A stretch of 59,780 nt of DNA from Bacteroidaceae bacterium (GTDB lineage Bacteria; Bacteroidota; Bacteroidia; Bacteroidales; Bacteroidaceae). Position 1 is the first letter of the stretch; each line of letters opens with the position of its first letter. The notes below the pieces were generated by a model. It did not search any database. It saw only the letters and a list, made by a program, of their open reading frames with translations, and was not told the DNA's origin. The translations under genes and the position numbers were made by a program. The stretch lies in the NCBI GenBank assembly GCA_017617575.1, contig JAFZVY010000139.1:1-59780 (forward strand). The letters are read 5' to 3'. Shown in pieces: positions 16,940 to 25,187 of this stretch.

Positions 16940-17377
16940 TTAAGGTAACAACTCTGCCCTCATCCTCACTTCCATCCTCGTGTTGCCACACTCGAGCACA
17001 TCGCCATCGTGGAGGATTATGCCGTCGTTGGTAAGCGGAGAGCCGTTGACGAAGAACGGAACGGAAGGAATGCGCCATGAGTACGTAGGATTGGCGGTAC
17101 GCACATTCACGCAACAGCCACGGCACATGGAGCAGGCATGCTGACGGTCGGAACGGATACCCTTGGGGCATTCCGTGCGCCATTGTCCGAGACGAAGGTG
17201 CCATCCGTCATCACCCTTGGTGAGCTGACATTGGAACACGTCCATCGTGGCATCATCCACGGCTATCACATTGTGAGCCTCATCCGTCATACGACCGATG
17301 GTGATGATTGTCCTTGCACGAGAAAGGAAGCTGTCGAGCACATACTCATGAGTGCCTATTATGATTGTTGTAGCCAT
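16940..17377 (-). CDS. FHA-like protein with a cysteine cluster
   Basis: 145 residues. The C-terminal part, VPFFVNGSPLTNDGIILHDGD followed by VLECGNTRMEV, matches the closing strands of FHA phosphothreonine-binding domains (VNG-x-x-L ... L-x-x-GD-x-L-x-x-G), and ITIGR near residue 27 fits the start. Between them is an unusual cysteine-rich loop CPKGIRSDRQHACSMCRGCC (about residues 69-88), which could bind zinc. No signal peptide or helix, so cytoplasmic. It lies 59 bp upstream of cobQ on the same strand and may lead the cobQ-cobD transcript; no role in B12 synthesis is known to me. Confidence 0.7.
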   Translation of the reverse strand: MATTIIIGTHEYVLDSFLSRARTIITIGRMTDEAHNVIAVDDATMDVFQCQLTKGDDGWHLRLGQWRTECPKGIRSDRQHACSMCRGCCVNVRTANPTYSWRIPSVPFFVNGSPLTNDGIILHDGDVLECGNTRMEVRMRAELLP

Positions 17378-17486
17378 AAGCGAATGTTTTTATTTCGTTG
17401 GTAAAAATACGAACATTATGTCGAATGTCCAAACTTTTCAGTTTCCACTTTTCACTTTTCACATATAATTGCTTATCTTTGCCAAC
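17378..17486. promoter_or_regulatory. divergent promoter region of the cob cluster
   Basis: 109 bp separate the leftward FHA-cobQ-cobD genes from the rightward cbiJD-cbiL-cbiA genes. The rightward box TTATCTTTGCC is at about 17473-17483, only a few bases before the ATG at 17487, implying a very short leader. No cobalamin riboswitch is visible here, so unlike the uptake operons the biosynthetic genes are not under one at this site. Confidence 0.5.
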
Positions 17487-19367
17487 ATGATTCTAATATT
17501 CGGAGGAACAACGGAAGGACGCATCGCAGCAGAGACTCTTGATGATGCAGGCAAACCATTCTACTACAGCACCAAGTCGGGGCTACAGGAGGTGGCCATG
17601 CGCCATGGCATACAGATTACGGGGGCCATGACGCAGGACGACATCGTGGACTTCTGCAAGGAGCACGCAATAGTGTGCATGGTGGATGCCGCACATCCCT
17701 TTGCCGAGAACCTGCACAAGACGATAGCCGAGGCTGCACGTAAGACGAGCATACCTGTCATACGACTTCTGCGTCCCGCATCGGGAAGGATAAATTGCGC
17801 AACCTATTGCAAAACATACGACGAGGCGATAGCCGCAATGGAGCAACAAGGCGTGAAACGACTCCTCGCACTCTCAGGAGCAAACACCATAAGCAAGCTG
17901 AAGCCTTTCTGGACACATCACGATACATACTTCCGCATCCTTCACAGGAAGGAGAGTATTGATATCGCAGACAGGAACGGATTGCCAAAGAACCGTCTCC
18001 TTTTCTATAATGAGGACAACGAACTGCCATCCGTAGAGGACGAGACTGCCATGATGCAGAGCGTACATGCCGACGCAATCATAACCAAGGACTCAGGCGA
18101 GAACGGAGGAATGCCAGCCAAGACGGAGGCGGCACATCGTTTAGGGTTAAGAATATTCGTCATCGAGCCACCTGTCTTGCCAGCCAGTTTCATCATAGTT
18201 ACAGGCAAGTACACGTTACGAAGGGCTATCGAAGGGCTATCGAAGGATTTCTTCCCTCTCCGCACAGGAATAACGACGGGTGCCTGCGCCACCGCAGCAA
18301 CCAAGGGCGCACTCCTTGCACTCTTAACTGGCGAGCCACAAGAGGATGTCAGCTTTGCACTTCCAGATGGCGAGGTACTCACCATATCCATAACTGACAC
18401 CATCCTTGGCAATGGCTATGCTGAATGTATAGTTACAAAGGATGCTGGCGACGACCCAGACGTGACAAACAGATGCAGGATTCACTCACGCATAAGTAGA
18501 GGAACACAGGGCATCTGCTTTATTGGTGGCGAAGGTGTTGGTACCGTCACCCTTCCCGGTCTCGGTCTTGAGGTTGGCGGTCCTGCCATCAACAACACCC
18601 CACGCCTTATGATGACCAACGAGATAAGAGCCATAACGGACGAAGACTTTGACGTGACCATATCCGTGGAGGGTGGCGAGGAACTTGCACAACGCACATT
18701 CAACTCCAAGGTAGGTGTGGTAGGAGGCATAAGCATCATCGGTACTTCTGGCATTGTCCACCCTCTCAGCAACGAGGCTTTCATTCAGAGTATGCGACGA
18801 GAGATAGAGGTGGCAAAAGCAATAGGATGTCAACACCTCGCCTTTGTTTCTGGAAAGAAAGCGGAGGAACAATTACGACAAAGCAAGGCCCCCCTACTCC
18901 CAAAGGGGGCGGCTATCCAGGACAATGGGAATGGAGCAAATGATTCACTTACGCTCCCTTTTGAGAGAGAAAGCAACAATTCCTCATTCCTAATTCCTAA
19001 TTCCTCATTAAAACCTCATTCCTCATTAAGATATATCCACTACGGCAATGCCATAGGAGAGGCACTGAAGGCTGCTTATGAAATAGGGTTCCGTAAAGTG
19101 ACACTCGGCATAATGATAGGTAAGGCCGTGAAACTGGCGGAGGGAAACCTCGACACCCACTCACATAAGGTGACTATGAACAAGGACTTCCTCAAGTCGC
19201 TGGCAGGTGACGATGCCGACAAGATAAACGGAATAACACTTGCAAGGGAACTGTGGGACATCATGCCACAATCATTCTTTGACAAGATAAGGAACGAATG
19301 CTACAAGCATTGCCGAAGTGTGTTCCCAGAGGGAGAACTTGACATTATGTTAATTAAGGACAAGTAG
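17487..19367 (+). CDS. fused precorrin-6A reductase / C1-methyltransferase, CbiJ-CbiD
   Basis: 626 residues from ATG 17487. Residues 1-250 are CbiJ/CobK (MILIFGGTTEGR, STKSG, DAAHPFAENL, IITKDSGENGG), the NAD(P)H-dependent precorrin-6A reductase. Residues about 255-626 are CbiD (RTGITTGACATAATKGALLALL, NNTPRLMM, THSHKVTMN), which methylates C1 using SAM in the anaerobic pathway. Fusion of consecutive activities is known in this phylum. Residues about 467-514 (KAPLLPKGAAI ... NNSSFLIPNSSLKPHSSLR) are an insertion encoded by interspersed repeats. It sits before YIHYGNAIGEALKAA, in a loop where CbiD proteins normally have only a short connection. Confidence 0.93.
   Translation: MILIFGGTTEGRIAAETLDDAGKPFYYSTKSGLQEVAMRHGIQITGAMTQDDIVDFCKEHAIVCMVDAAHPFAENLHKTIAEAARKTSIPVIRLLRPASGRINCATYCKTYDEAIAAMEQQGVKRLLALSGANTISKLKPFWTHHDTYFRILHRKESIDIADRNGLPKNRLLFYNEDNELPSVEDETAMMQSVHADAIITKDSGENGGMPAKTEAAHRLGLRIFVIEPPVLPASFIIVTGKYTLRRAIEGLSKDFFPLRTGITTGACATAATKGALLALLTGEPQEDVSFALPDGEVLTISITDTILGNGYAECIVTKDAGDDPDVTNRCRIHSRISRGTQGICFIGGEGVGTVTLPGLGLEVGGPAINNTPRLMMTNEIRAITDEDFDVTISVEGGEELAQRTFNSKVGVVGGISIIGTSGIVHPLSNEAFIQSMRREIEVAKAIGCQHLAFVSGKKAEEQLRQSKAPLLPKGAAIQDNGNGANDSLTLPFERESNNSSFLIPNSSLKPHSSLRYIHYGNAIGEALKAAYEIGFRKVTLGIMIGKAVKLAEGNLDTHSHKVTMNKDFLKSLAGDDADKINGITLARELWDIMPQSFFDKIRNECYKHCRSVFPEGELDIMLIKDK
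18886..19030. repeat. composite repeat insertion inside cbiD
   Basis: Contains a C/G palindrome (CCCCCCTACTCCCAAAGGGG), then runs of the unit ATTCCTCATTCCTA. The second part matches one arm of the inverted repeat inside cbiA at 20873-21030. Reading frame is preserved. Confidence 0.7.
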
Positions 19368-19413
19368 CCCCTCTCACCCCCTACCCTCTCTCCCTCTATG
19401 GCGAGAGGGGTGA
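19368..19413. repeat. C/G-rich hairpin repeat between cbiJD and cbiL
   Basis: CCCCTCTC (19368-19375) pairs with GAGAGGGG (19403-19410); the first base follows the stop codon directly. Sequence order (CCCTCTCACC, CCCTCT, CTCTATGG) resembles the stretch in cobQ that encodes LSPALPLYGDGE. Could cause partial termination inside the operon. Confidence 0.55.
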
Positions 19414-19477
19414 CTAATGCAAAAGTACACAATCTATCATTTGTGACCGTCATTGGTAACAAACCTAACAACCACAC

Positions 19478-20194
19478 ATGAATCAAGAATCACAAATAGC
19501 TTTCCTCTCTCTTGGCACGAGTGCAGACAACGTAACCATCGGATGCGCCAAGATGATAGACGAGGCAGACAAGATATATTGCTTTGGCTCACACGGCAAG
19601 TCACATTGTGCCGATATCATAGGAGACATCACCAGCCTTGACAAGGTGGAGGTGATAGACATCCCCATGTCAAAGAACAGGACACAGGTGATGGCTGTGT
19701 ACGAAAGCCTTGCCTCACACATAGCAAACGAGCATGGCAAAGGAATGAAGATTGCCGTTGCCACAGAGGGCGACACAGGTCTCTTTGCCACCACCCACTA
19801 TGTGATGGACAAACTCACAGAGCGTGGCATCCCTTGTCGACAACATGCTGGCGTACCTGCATTCATTGAAGCGGCAGCAATAGCAGGACTTCACCTTGCC
19901 AAACTCAATGAGAGACTCATCGTCATACCCGGAACAACGACAGCCGAGGAACTGGCGCAACTCGTAAACAATGGAACTAACGTGGTAATAATGAAACTAT
20001 CCATGGCAACAGATGCCGTGCACAGGTGCATCTGCGCACATCCAGAGTTCCAATACCACTATTTCCGCAACATAGGAATGGAAAGCCAGGAACACATAAG
20101 TGACACAACCATACTAAGGGACTTGGACTTTCCGTACTTTTCGCTGATGATAATAGCCGCCCATACCACAAAGGGAGCTAAATTTATGAATTAA
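19478..20194 (+). CDS. cbiL: precorrin-2 C20-methyltransferase CbiL
   Basis: 238 residues. SAM-dependent tetrapyrrole methylase that adds the C20 methyl to (cobalt-)precorrin-2. Class III methylase signatures: FLSLGTSADNVT at the N terminus, VATEGDTGLFATTHYV (SAM loop), CRQHAGVPAFIEAAAIAGL (substrate and SAM site) and IPGTTTAEELAQLV. The product assignment follows the resemblance to CbiL/CobI and the cluster; another methylase of the family (CbiF, CbiH) is possible but less fitting. Separated by 110 bp from cbiJD and by 4 bp from cbiA. Confidence 0.82.
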   Translation: MNQESQIAFLSLGTSADNVTIGCAKMIDEADKIYCFGSHGKSHCADIIGDITSLDKVEVIDIPMSKNRTQVMAVYESLASHIANEHGKGMKIAVATEGDTGLFATTHYVMDKLTERGIPCRQHAGVPAFIEAAAIAGLHLAKLNERLIVIPGTTTAEELAQLVNNGTNVVIMKLSMATDAVHRCICAHPEFQYHYFRNIGMESQEHISDTTILRDLDFPYFSLMIIAAHTTKGAKFMN

Positions 20195-20198
20195 GATA

Positions 20199-21572
20199 AT
20201 GGCTTCATTTCTCATAGCAGCCGCAACATCCAACAGCGGCAAGACAACAATAATGATGGGACTCCTCCGTGCCTTGAGGAACAGAGGACTGAAGGTGCAA
20301 CCCTTCAAGTGCGGTCCTGATTATATTGACCCGATGTTTCATTCCATGGCATCGGGCAATGACTCCGTGAACCTCGACACTTGGATGGCAAGCCCAGAAC
20401 AGATGGCAAACATGTTCCGCACCTACGCCAAGGATGCTGACGTATGCGTGGTGGAAGGTGTGATGGGACTGTACGACGGCTACGACAAGTGGCATGGAAG
20501 TAGTGGTGAGATTGCAGCCATGCTCGACATCCCCGTGATACTCGTGGTCAACGCCAAGAGTGCCGCCTACTCCGTTGCCCCACTCATATATGGATTCAAG
20601 AATGCTCCTATCATACCTTGCGAGGATGGCACACGCAAGCCAGTCAACATAGCAGGAGTGATATTCAACATGGTGGCATCAGAGAGCCACTTCAAGTACC
20701 TCAAGGAAGCTTGTGACGACATAGGCGTCCCTTGTCTCGGCTACGTAGCAAAGAATCCTGCCCTCGTTGTTCCAAGTCGCCACCTCGGACTCACCATCAC
20801 AGCAAAGGAAGAGACGGAACGCCTCATCCAGCTTGCTGCCGAGGAAGTTGAGAGGGGGGTAAACATGGAGTATTTATTTAATGAGGAATTAGGAATGAGG
20901 AATGAGGAATTGTTACTCTCTCGCCCAATTCCAATACCATCATCAAATAATGCAATATCACTCGACGAAAAGACAAACCATTCCTCATTCCTAATTCCTA
21001 ATTCCTCATTAAAAACCAATTCCTCATTAAAATCTGTCGCCATCGCTCGCGACGAGGCCTTCAACTTCATCTATCGCAACAATATTGATGTGTTGAGGAG
21101 CATGGGTGAGATAAGGTTCTTCTCCCCACTCCGTGACAAGGAGTTGCCAGAGTGCGACCTGCTCTACCTGCCTGGCGGTTATCCAGAGCTGTTTGCAGAC
21201 GACCTCGTGAAGAATGAGCAGATGCGACAAAGCATAAGACGATTTGCGGAGAACGGAGGACACATATATGCTGAATGTGGTGGATTCATGTATCTTTGCA
21301 ATCGAATAGATGATGCGCCTATGTGTGGTGTTTTCCCATTCATTGCAACGATGGAAGGCGCACATCTGCACCTCGGCTATCGTCTGATGGAACGTGACGG
21401 GGCTGTCATCAAGGGGCACGAGTTCCATTACTCATGCATAAAACCGATAGTGGAAATGCCAGACAGCATCACCGTTGAGCGATGCCAACGCTCGGCAAAG
21501 GGCACACCAGTAGATACTGCCATCTATCATTACAAGAATGTAACAGCTGGTTACACCCACTGGTACTTCTGA
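20199..21572 (+). CDS. cbiA: cobyrinate a,c-diamide synthase CbiA with repeat insertion
   Basis: 457 residues. Amidates the a and c carboxyls of cobyrinate. N-terminal P-loop SNSGKTTIMMGLLRAL, FKCGPDYIDPMFH and EGVMGLYDG; C-terminal amidotransferase with LYLPGGYPE, nucleophile C360 in YAECGGFMYL, and H in GHEFHYS. Residues about 226-278 (NEELGMRNEELLLS ... NHSSFLIPNSSLKTNSSLK) are encoded by an inverted repeat and sit in the linker between the domains. Starts 4 bp after cbiL. Without the insert the length would match the family, so activity is probably kept. A strong terminator follows at 21610. Confidence 0.94.
   Translation: MASFLIAAATSNSGKTTIMMGLLRALRNRGLKVQPFKCGPDYIDPMFHSMASGNDSVNLDTWMASPEQMANMFRTYAKDADVCVVEGVMGLYDGYDKWHGSSGEIAAMLDIPVILVVNAKSAAYSVAPLIYGFKNAPIIPCEDGTRKPVNIAGVIFNMVASESHFKYLKEACDDIGVPCLGYVAKNPALVVPSRHLGLTITAKEETERLIQLAAEEVERGVNMEYLFNEELGMRNEELLLSRPIPIPSSNNAISLDEKTNHSSFLIPNSSLKTNSSLKSVAIARDEAFNFIYRNNIDVLRSMGEIRFFSPLRDKELPECDLLYLPGGYPELFADDLVKNEQMRQSIRRFAENGGHIYAECGGFMYLCNRIDDAPMCGVFPFIATMEGAHLHLGYRLMERDGAVIKGHEFHYSCIKPIVEMPDSITVERCQRSAKGTPVDTAIYHYKNVTAGYTHWYF
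20873..21030. repeat. inverted-repeat element inside cbiA
   Basis: Left arm near 20879-20911 (AATGAGGAATTAGGAATGAG) and right arm near 20980-21010 (CATTCCTCATTCCTAATTCC) are near-complementary over about 32 bp, with an extra CAATTCCTCATTAAAA unit after it. About 158 bp, a multiple of three within error, open in the cbiA frame. Looks like a palindromic mobile repeat. Confidence 0.75.
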
Positions 21573-21609
21573 TAACAGGCAAAGACATACCTCACTAAGT
21601 GATTAACGA

Positions 21610-21646
21610 AATTAGCCGTTCGGAACAAATGTCCGAACGGCTAATT
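21610..21646 (+). terminator. terminator of the cbiJD-cbiL-cbiA operon
   Basis: Perfect 15-bp arms (AATTAGCCGTTCGGA and complement), 7-nt loop, followed by ATTTTATAAT; 38 bp beyond the cbiA stop. Confidence 0.85.
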
Positions 21647-21659
21647 ATTTTATAATGGT

Positions 21660-21802
21660 CTGCGAGTTTTTCCCCATGCCATCCTCGGAGCATCCAACAG
21701 TCCGAAAGGCAAGAAACGTTACGCACGCACCAAGAGCATTGACGTGTACTAAATAAGTTGACACTTTTTGTAGTCCTAAAGTGTCAACTTATTTAGTACA
21801 CG
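21660..21802 (+). repeat. possible IS remnant ending in a perfect 25-bp palindrome
   Basis: Arms 21743-21767 and 21778-21802 are perfectly complementary (CGTGTACTAAATAAGTTGAC...) around a 10-nt loop. Just before it an open frame encodes ASNSPKGKKRYARTKSIDVY and stops within the left arm, like the basic C-terminal tail of a transposase. Either a degenerate insertion sequence end or a gene-tail plus terminator. Confidence 0.4.
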
Positions 21803-21847
21803 CCAATTCACCGTGGTGAATAGGGTTTTCACCATTTAGTCCGAAGG

Positions 21848-21976
21848 TTATGCCTTTGGACTTACGGTATCATTGTCTATGACAAATTCATTTGCACCAC
21901 GACTGTTCTTAGTCTTTGAATAGATTGAGCAAGCAAGAGAGACGACCATTATCTCTGCAATTATTGATACTACCAT
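21848..21976 (-). CDS. small 42-residue membrane-type peptide
   Basis: Start ATG at 21976: MVVSIIAEIMVVSLACSIYS is a hydrophobic helix, then a polar tail KTKNSRGANEFVIDNDTVSPKA. A consensus promoter box TACCTTTGCAGCG (complement 22004-22016) lies about 30 bp upstream, and a hairpin (AGTCC..GG / CC..GGACT, 21840-21864) overlaps the stop. These flanks support a real small gene; the family is not recognised and the protein could be a membrane-inserted regulator or toxin-like peptide. Confidence 0.5.
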   Translation of the reverse strand: MVVSIIAEIMVVSLACSIYSKTKNSRGANEFVIDNDTVSPKA

Positions 21977-22003
21977 AATCGATTGTTGTTTGTTTTGTTT
22001 ATT

Positions 22004-22016
22004 TTCGCTGCAAAGG
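22004..22016 (-). promoter_or_regulatory. promoter box for the small peptide gene
   Basis: Reverse strand CGTCGTACCTTTGCAGCG fits TAnnTTTG at the usual place; the transcript would have a leader of about 25-30 nt. Confidence 0.55.
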
Positions 22017-22185
22017 TACGACGGGAACAAATGCCACGAAACGAAAGATAATAGATTCTTACGATAGTTCCATTCGGCATTTGTAATCGGTTTTCACGAT
22101 AGTGCAATTCATGCTTGTTATCGTTATTATCTATAGCTACTATTGAAGAAATCTTAAATATCCGATAGCATATTCATAAAAAAGT

Positions 22186-22199
22186 ACCTACCTTTGCAC
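22186..22199 (+). promoter_or_regulatory. promoter box for the LysR gene
   Basis: GTACCTACCTTTGCACC upstream of the LysR-type gene at 22286, leaving a leader of about 80 nt. Nothing else is seen between 22017 and 22285 apart from A/T-rich sequence. Confidence 0.55.
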
Positions 22200-22285
22200 C
22201 GTTATTTAGGATATTTCAGACTTCACTTGCGAGAAGCAAAGAGGATTGAAAGAATACAGATTAGGTAGAATATAATATTGTAAAA

Positions 22286-23188
22286 ATGGAACTTCGTCAA
22301 CTTAAATATTTCACTCGTGCGGCGGAAATCATGAATTTCAGCGAAGCTTCACGACAACTTCACATAACGCAGAGCACCTTGTCGCAGCAGATAAAGCAAC
22401 TGGAGGCGGAGCTGGGCGTGGAACTGTTCATACGCGACTCGCACCACGTGCGACTGACAGACATAGGAGAGGCTTTCCTCCCAGAGGCTCGTCGCACAAT
22501 CTCGGCTGCAGAGACATGCTGGTCACGCATTCAGGACGTGAAGGGACTTGAGGTAGGCGAACTGAACATCGGTTCGACATACACGTTCCTGCCTCTGCTC
22601 AAGGAGACGGTTCTTGACTTCTACAAGACGCACCCTAAGATAAAGATAAACCTCTACTGCCACTCGATGGAGACGCTCATGAAGATGGTGAACGAGGAAA
22701 AGATAGACGTGGCTTTGTCGTACAAGCCTAACGAGAGCTATCCGGGCATTGACTCGCACATATTGTTCGACAACCGCCTCGTGGTGGCGGTCAGCGAGAC
22801 AAACCCCGTGGCAAAAGCATCAAGCATACGACTTCCAGAGCTTGAGAACCTCCCACTTGCCATGCCAGCCAAGGGACTTCAGGCGCGCAACTGCTTTGAC
22901 CGACTCGTATGTGGACAGGACTACCGCTTCAACGTCAAGCTGGAAGTGAACGAGGTGAACCTTCTTCTCGACATCGTGCGTGAGAGTAACATGGCAACCG
23001 TCATCAGTCATGCAACCGTGGCACGAGTTCCCGGACTCAAGGCACTTACGCTCGACACTCAGGGAACATCAATGGAAGGAGCTTTCAACGTAAGGAAAGG
23101 GGCATATATGAAACTAGCGACCAAAGAGTTCCTGCGCCTTCTGTGCGAGAACAAGTCGTACAGCATGGCACTCATGGAACTGTTCTAA
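22286..23188 (+). CDS. LysR-family transcriptional regulator
   Basis: 300 residues. N-terminal winged helix-turn-helix (residues about 1-60: MELRQLKYFTRAAEIMNFSE, LHITQSTLSQQIKQLEAELG) and a C-terminal effector-binding domain (GELNIGSTYTFLPLLKETV from about residue 90). The N-terminal layout and length resemble OxyR/CynR-type members. No regulatory cysteine pair characteristic of OxyR is obvious. It lies 58 bp upstream of a YidE-type transporter gene in the same direction, so it probably controls that gene. Ligand unknown. Confidence 0.88.
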   Translation: MELRQLKYFTRAAEIMNFSEASRQLHITQSTLSQQIKQLEAELGVELFIRDSHHVRLTDIGEAFLPEARRTISAAETCWSRIQDVKGLEVGELNIGSTYTFLPLLKETVLDFYKTHPKIKINLYCHSMETLMKMVNEEKIDVALSYKPNESYPGIDSHILFDNRLVVAVSETNPVAKASSIRLPELENLPLAMPAKGLQARNCFDRLVCGQDYRFNVKLEVNEVNLLLDIVRESNMATVISHATVARVPGLKALTLDTQGTSMEGAFNVRKGAYMKLATKEFLRLLCENKSYSMALMELF

Positions 23189-23246
23189 GTCCCCTTTTCC
23201 TTACTCTACATAAAACATTCAATCAAATAAACTCATAACTCAAAAC

Positions 23247-24923
23247 ATGTGGTTCTATAATCTTTTCATGGGAAGCGGAGTGGCTCATTCCGTTCTTCTC
23301 ATTGCGCTCACCATTGCTTTCGGACTGGCTCTCAGCCGCGTCAAGATAGCAGGAATATCATTGGGCGTAACGTGGGTTCTGTTCGTAGGAATACTGGCAA
23401 GCCACTTCGGTCTTATCCTCGACCCAGAGACGTCGCACTTCGTCAAGGAGTTCGGACTCATACTGTTCATTTACAGCATCGGAATGCAGGTGGGACCTGG
23501 TTTCTTCTCATCATTCAAGCAGGGAGGCGTGTCGCTCAACATCCTTGCCACATCGCTCGTACTGCTCGGTAGCGTAACAGCATTCGTAATCCATGTCATC
23601 ACCGGCGAGAGCCTTGAGGCAATGATTGGCGTACTATATGGCGCTGTAACCAACACCCCTGGTCTTGGTGCGGCACAGCAGACATTCAGCGACATGAACA
23701 ACGGAGAGACAAACTCCATCTTTGCACAGGGATATGCAGTGGCCTACCCTCTCGGCGTGGTGGGCATCATACTCAGCATCATCCTCACTCGCTACATCTT
23801 CAAGATTAACTTTGAGAATGAGCAGGAGCTTTACAACAAGAACAACTTCAACGAGGACTCGCAGGTGAAGGGCGTCACGCTTGAGGTGACCAACGAGGCT
23901 GTGGCAGGCAGAACGATACAGGAGTTGCAGGAGCTTGCAGGCAAGAAGGTGGTAACTACACGACTCATGCACCGACAGTCCAACGACGTGGAGCTTGCAA
24001 CGTCCGACACTCGCCTTGAGATGGGCGACCGTCTATATCTCGTTGCAAAGCCTGCCGACATTGAGACATACAAGGTGCTGCTCGGCACAAACCACTCGGA
24101 TGCCAACGACAGTATGCTTGAGAGCGAAGAGAAGAGTAACCTCGTATCCGAACGACTCATCGTTACAAACACGTCTTTGCAGGGCAAGCGTCTTGCCGAC
24201 CTTGACCTCAACAATACGTTCCACGTAAATATCAGTCGTGTTCGCCGAAGTGGCATAGACATCGTGGCTCATTCTTCCGTGGTTCTTCAGATTGGAGACC
24301 GCCTTACAGTGGTTGGAACAAAGGATAACGTTGACAAGGTGGAAAAGCTATTGGGCAACTCAGTCAAGCGACTCGATGAGCCTCAGCTGTTCACCATCTT
24401 CCTTGGCATCGCACTCGGAGTGATGCTCGGCTCGCTCCCTATCTTCTTCCCGGGAATGCCTGTGCCAGTCAAGCTTGGACTTGCAGGAGGACCACTCATC
24501 GTTTCCATACTCGTAAGCTGCTACGGTCCTAAGTTCCACCTTGTGACTTACAGCACGACATCAGCAAACCTCCTTATGCGTGAGATAGGCATCTGCCTGT
24601 TCATGGCATCGGTAGGACTGGGAGCTGGTATTGGATTTGTCGATACAGTCATGAACGGCGGTTACTGGTGGGTACTCTACGGATTCATCATCACGTTCGT
24701 TCCTTGTATGATAGTTGCCGTCATGGCGCGTCTCATATTCCACAAGAGCTACTTCACCATTGCCGGAATGATAAGCGGTGCAACAACCGACCCACCTGCA
24801 TTGGCTTACTCCAACAGCATCTGCGGTAACGACCAGGCTTCCATCGCCTACTCTACCGTCTATCCGCTCACGATGTTCCTTCGTGTCCTTGTGGCACAGA
24901 TACTCGTGCTGTTGGCTATATAA
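23247..24923 (+). CDS. aspartate-alanine exchanger (YidE/YbjL-type) transporter
   Basis: 558 residues. Two membrane halves of about five helices each (residues 5-185 and 380-558) flank two RCK_C/TrkA_C regulatory domains (about 203-290, VKGVTLEVTNEAVAGRTIQE, and 293-375, VSERLIVTNTSLQGKRLADL). Repeated motif GAVTNTPGLGAAQQ in the first half and GATTDPPALAYSNS in the second is typical of the AAE family duplication. Inner-membrane carrier; substrate not predictable, often dicarboxylates or amino acids. Preceded by a LysR gene and followed by a hairpin at 25023. Confidence 0.9.
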   Translation: MWFYNLFMGSGVAHSVLLIALTIAFGLALSRVKIAGISLGVTWVLFVGILASHFGLILDPETSHFVKEFGLILFIYSIGMQVGPGFFSSFKQGGVSLNILATSLVLLGSVTAFVIHVITGESLEAMIGVLYGAVTNTPGLGAAQQTFSDMNNGETNSIFAQGYAVAYPLGVVGIILSIILTRYIFKINFENEQELYNKNNFNEDSQVKGVTLEVTNEAVAGRTIQELQELAGKKVVTTRLMHRQSNDVELATSDTRLEMGDRLYLVAKPADIETYKVLLGTNHSDANDSMLESEEKSNLVSERLIVTNTSLQGKRLADLDLNNTFHVNISRVRRSGIDIVAHSSVVLQIGDRLTVVGTKDNVDKVEKLLGNSVKRLDEPQLFTIFLGIALGVMLGSLPIFFPGMPVPVKLGLAGGPLIVSILVSCYGPKFHLVTYSTTSANLLMREIGICLFMASVGLGAGIGFVDTVMNGGYWWVLYGFIITFVPCMIVAVMARLIFHKSYFTIAGMISGATTDPPALAYSNSICGNDQASIAYSTVYPLTMFLRVLVAQILVLLAI

Positions 24924-25022
24924 ACATGCTGTTGGCAAAACAAAAACAGTCAAACCCATCCGTGGGCATGACTGCATGACAATCGGATATAATAGTTTTT
25001 AGACATACATATAAGTTTTTTA

Positions 25023-25054
25023 ACCGTCATCGGGCAGTGATGCCAGATGACGGT
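25023..25054 (+). terminator. terminator of the YidE-type transporter gene
   Basis: ACCGTCATC / GATGACGGT arms around a 14-nt loop, then CGCTCTTTT, about 100 bp past the stop. Confidence 0.7.
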
Positions 25055-25090
25055 CGCTCTTTTAAACATAGGCATTGAGCAAAAAAAAAG

Positions 25091-25125
25091 TGATGCTTCA
25101 AGAGTCAATGACCCTTGAAGCATCA
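25091..25125 (-). terminator. terminator of the 25188-26510 gene
   Basis: 12-bp arms (TGATGCTTCAAG and complement), with a run of nine T on the minus strand after the hairpin. Confidence 0.8.
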
Positions 25126-25187
25126 TATTCCGTTGCTTGCTACACCTTATATATTATATATCACCTTTTTTATATAAAGACACAAGC

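Noticed and set aside
17378-17486. Third cobalamin riboswitch at the cob gene cluster
   Set aside because: No B12 box (AGTCAGAAGACCTGCC-like) or GCCACTG core in either orientation within the 109-bp gap.
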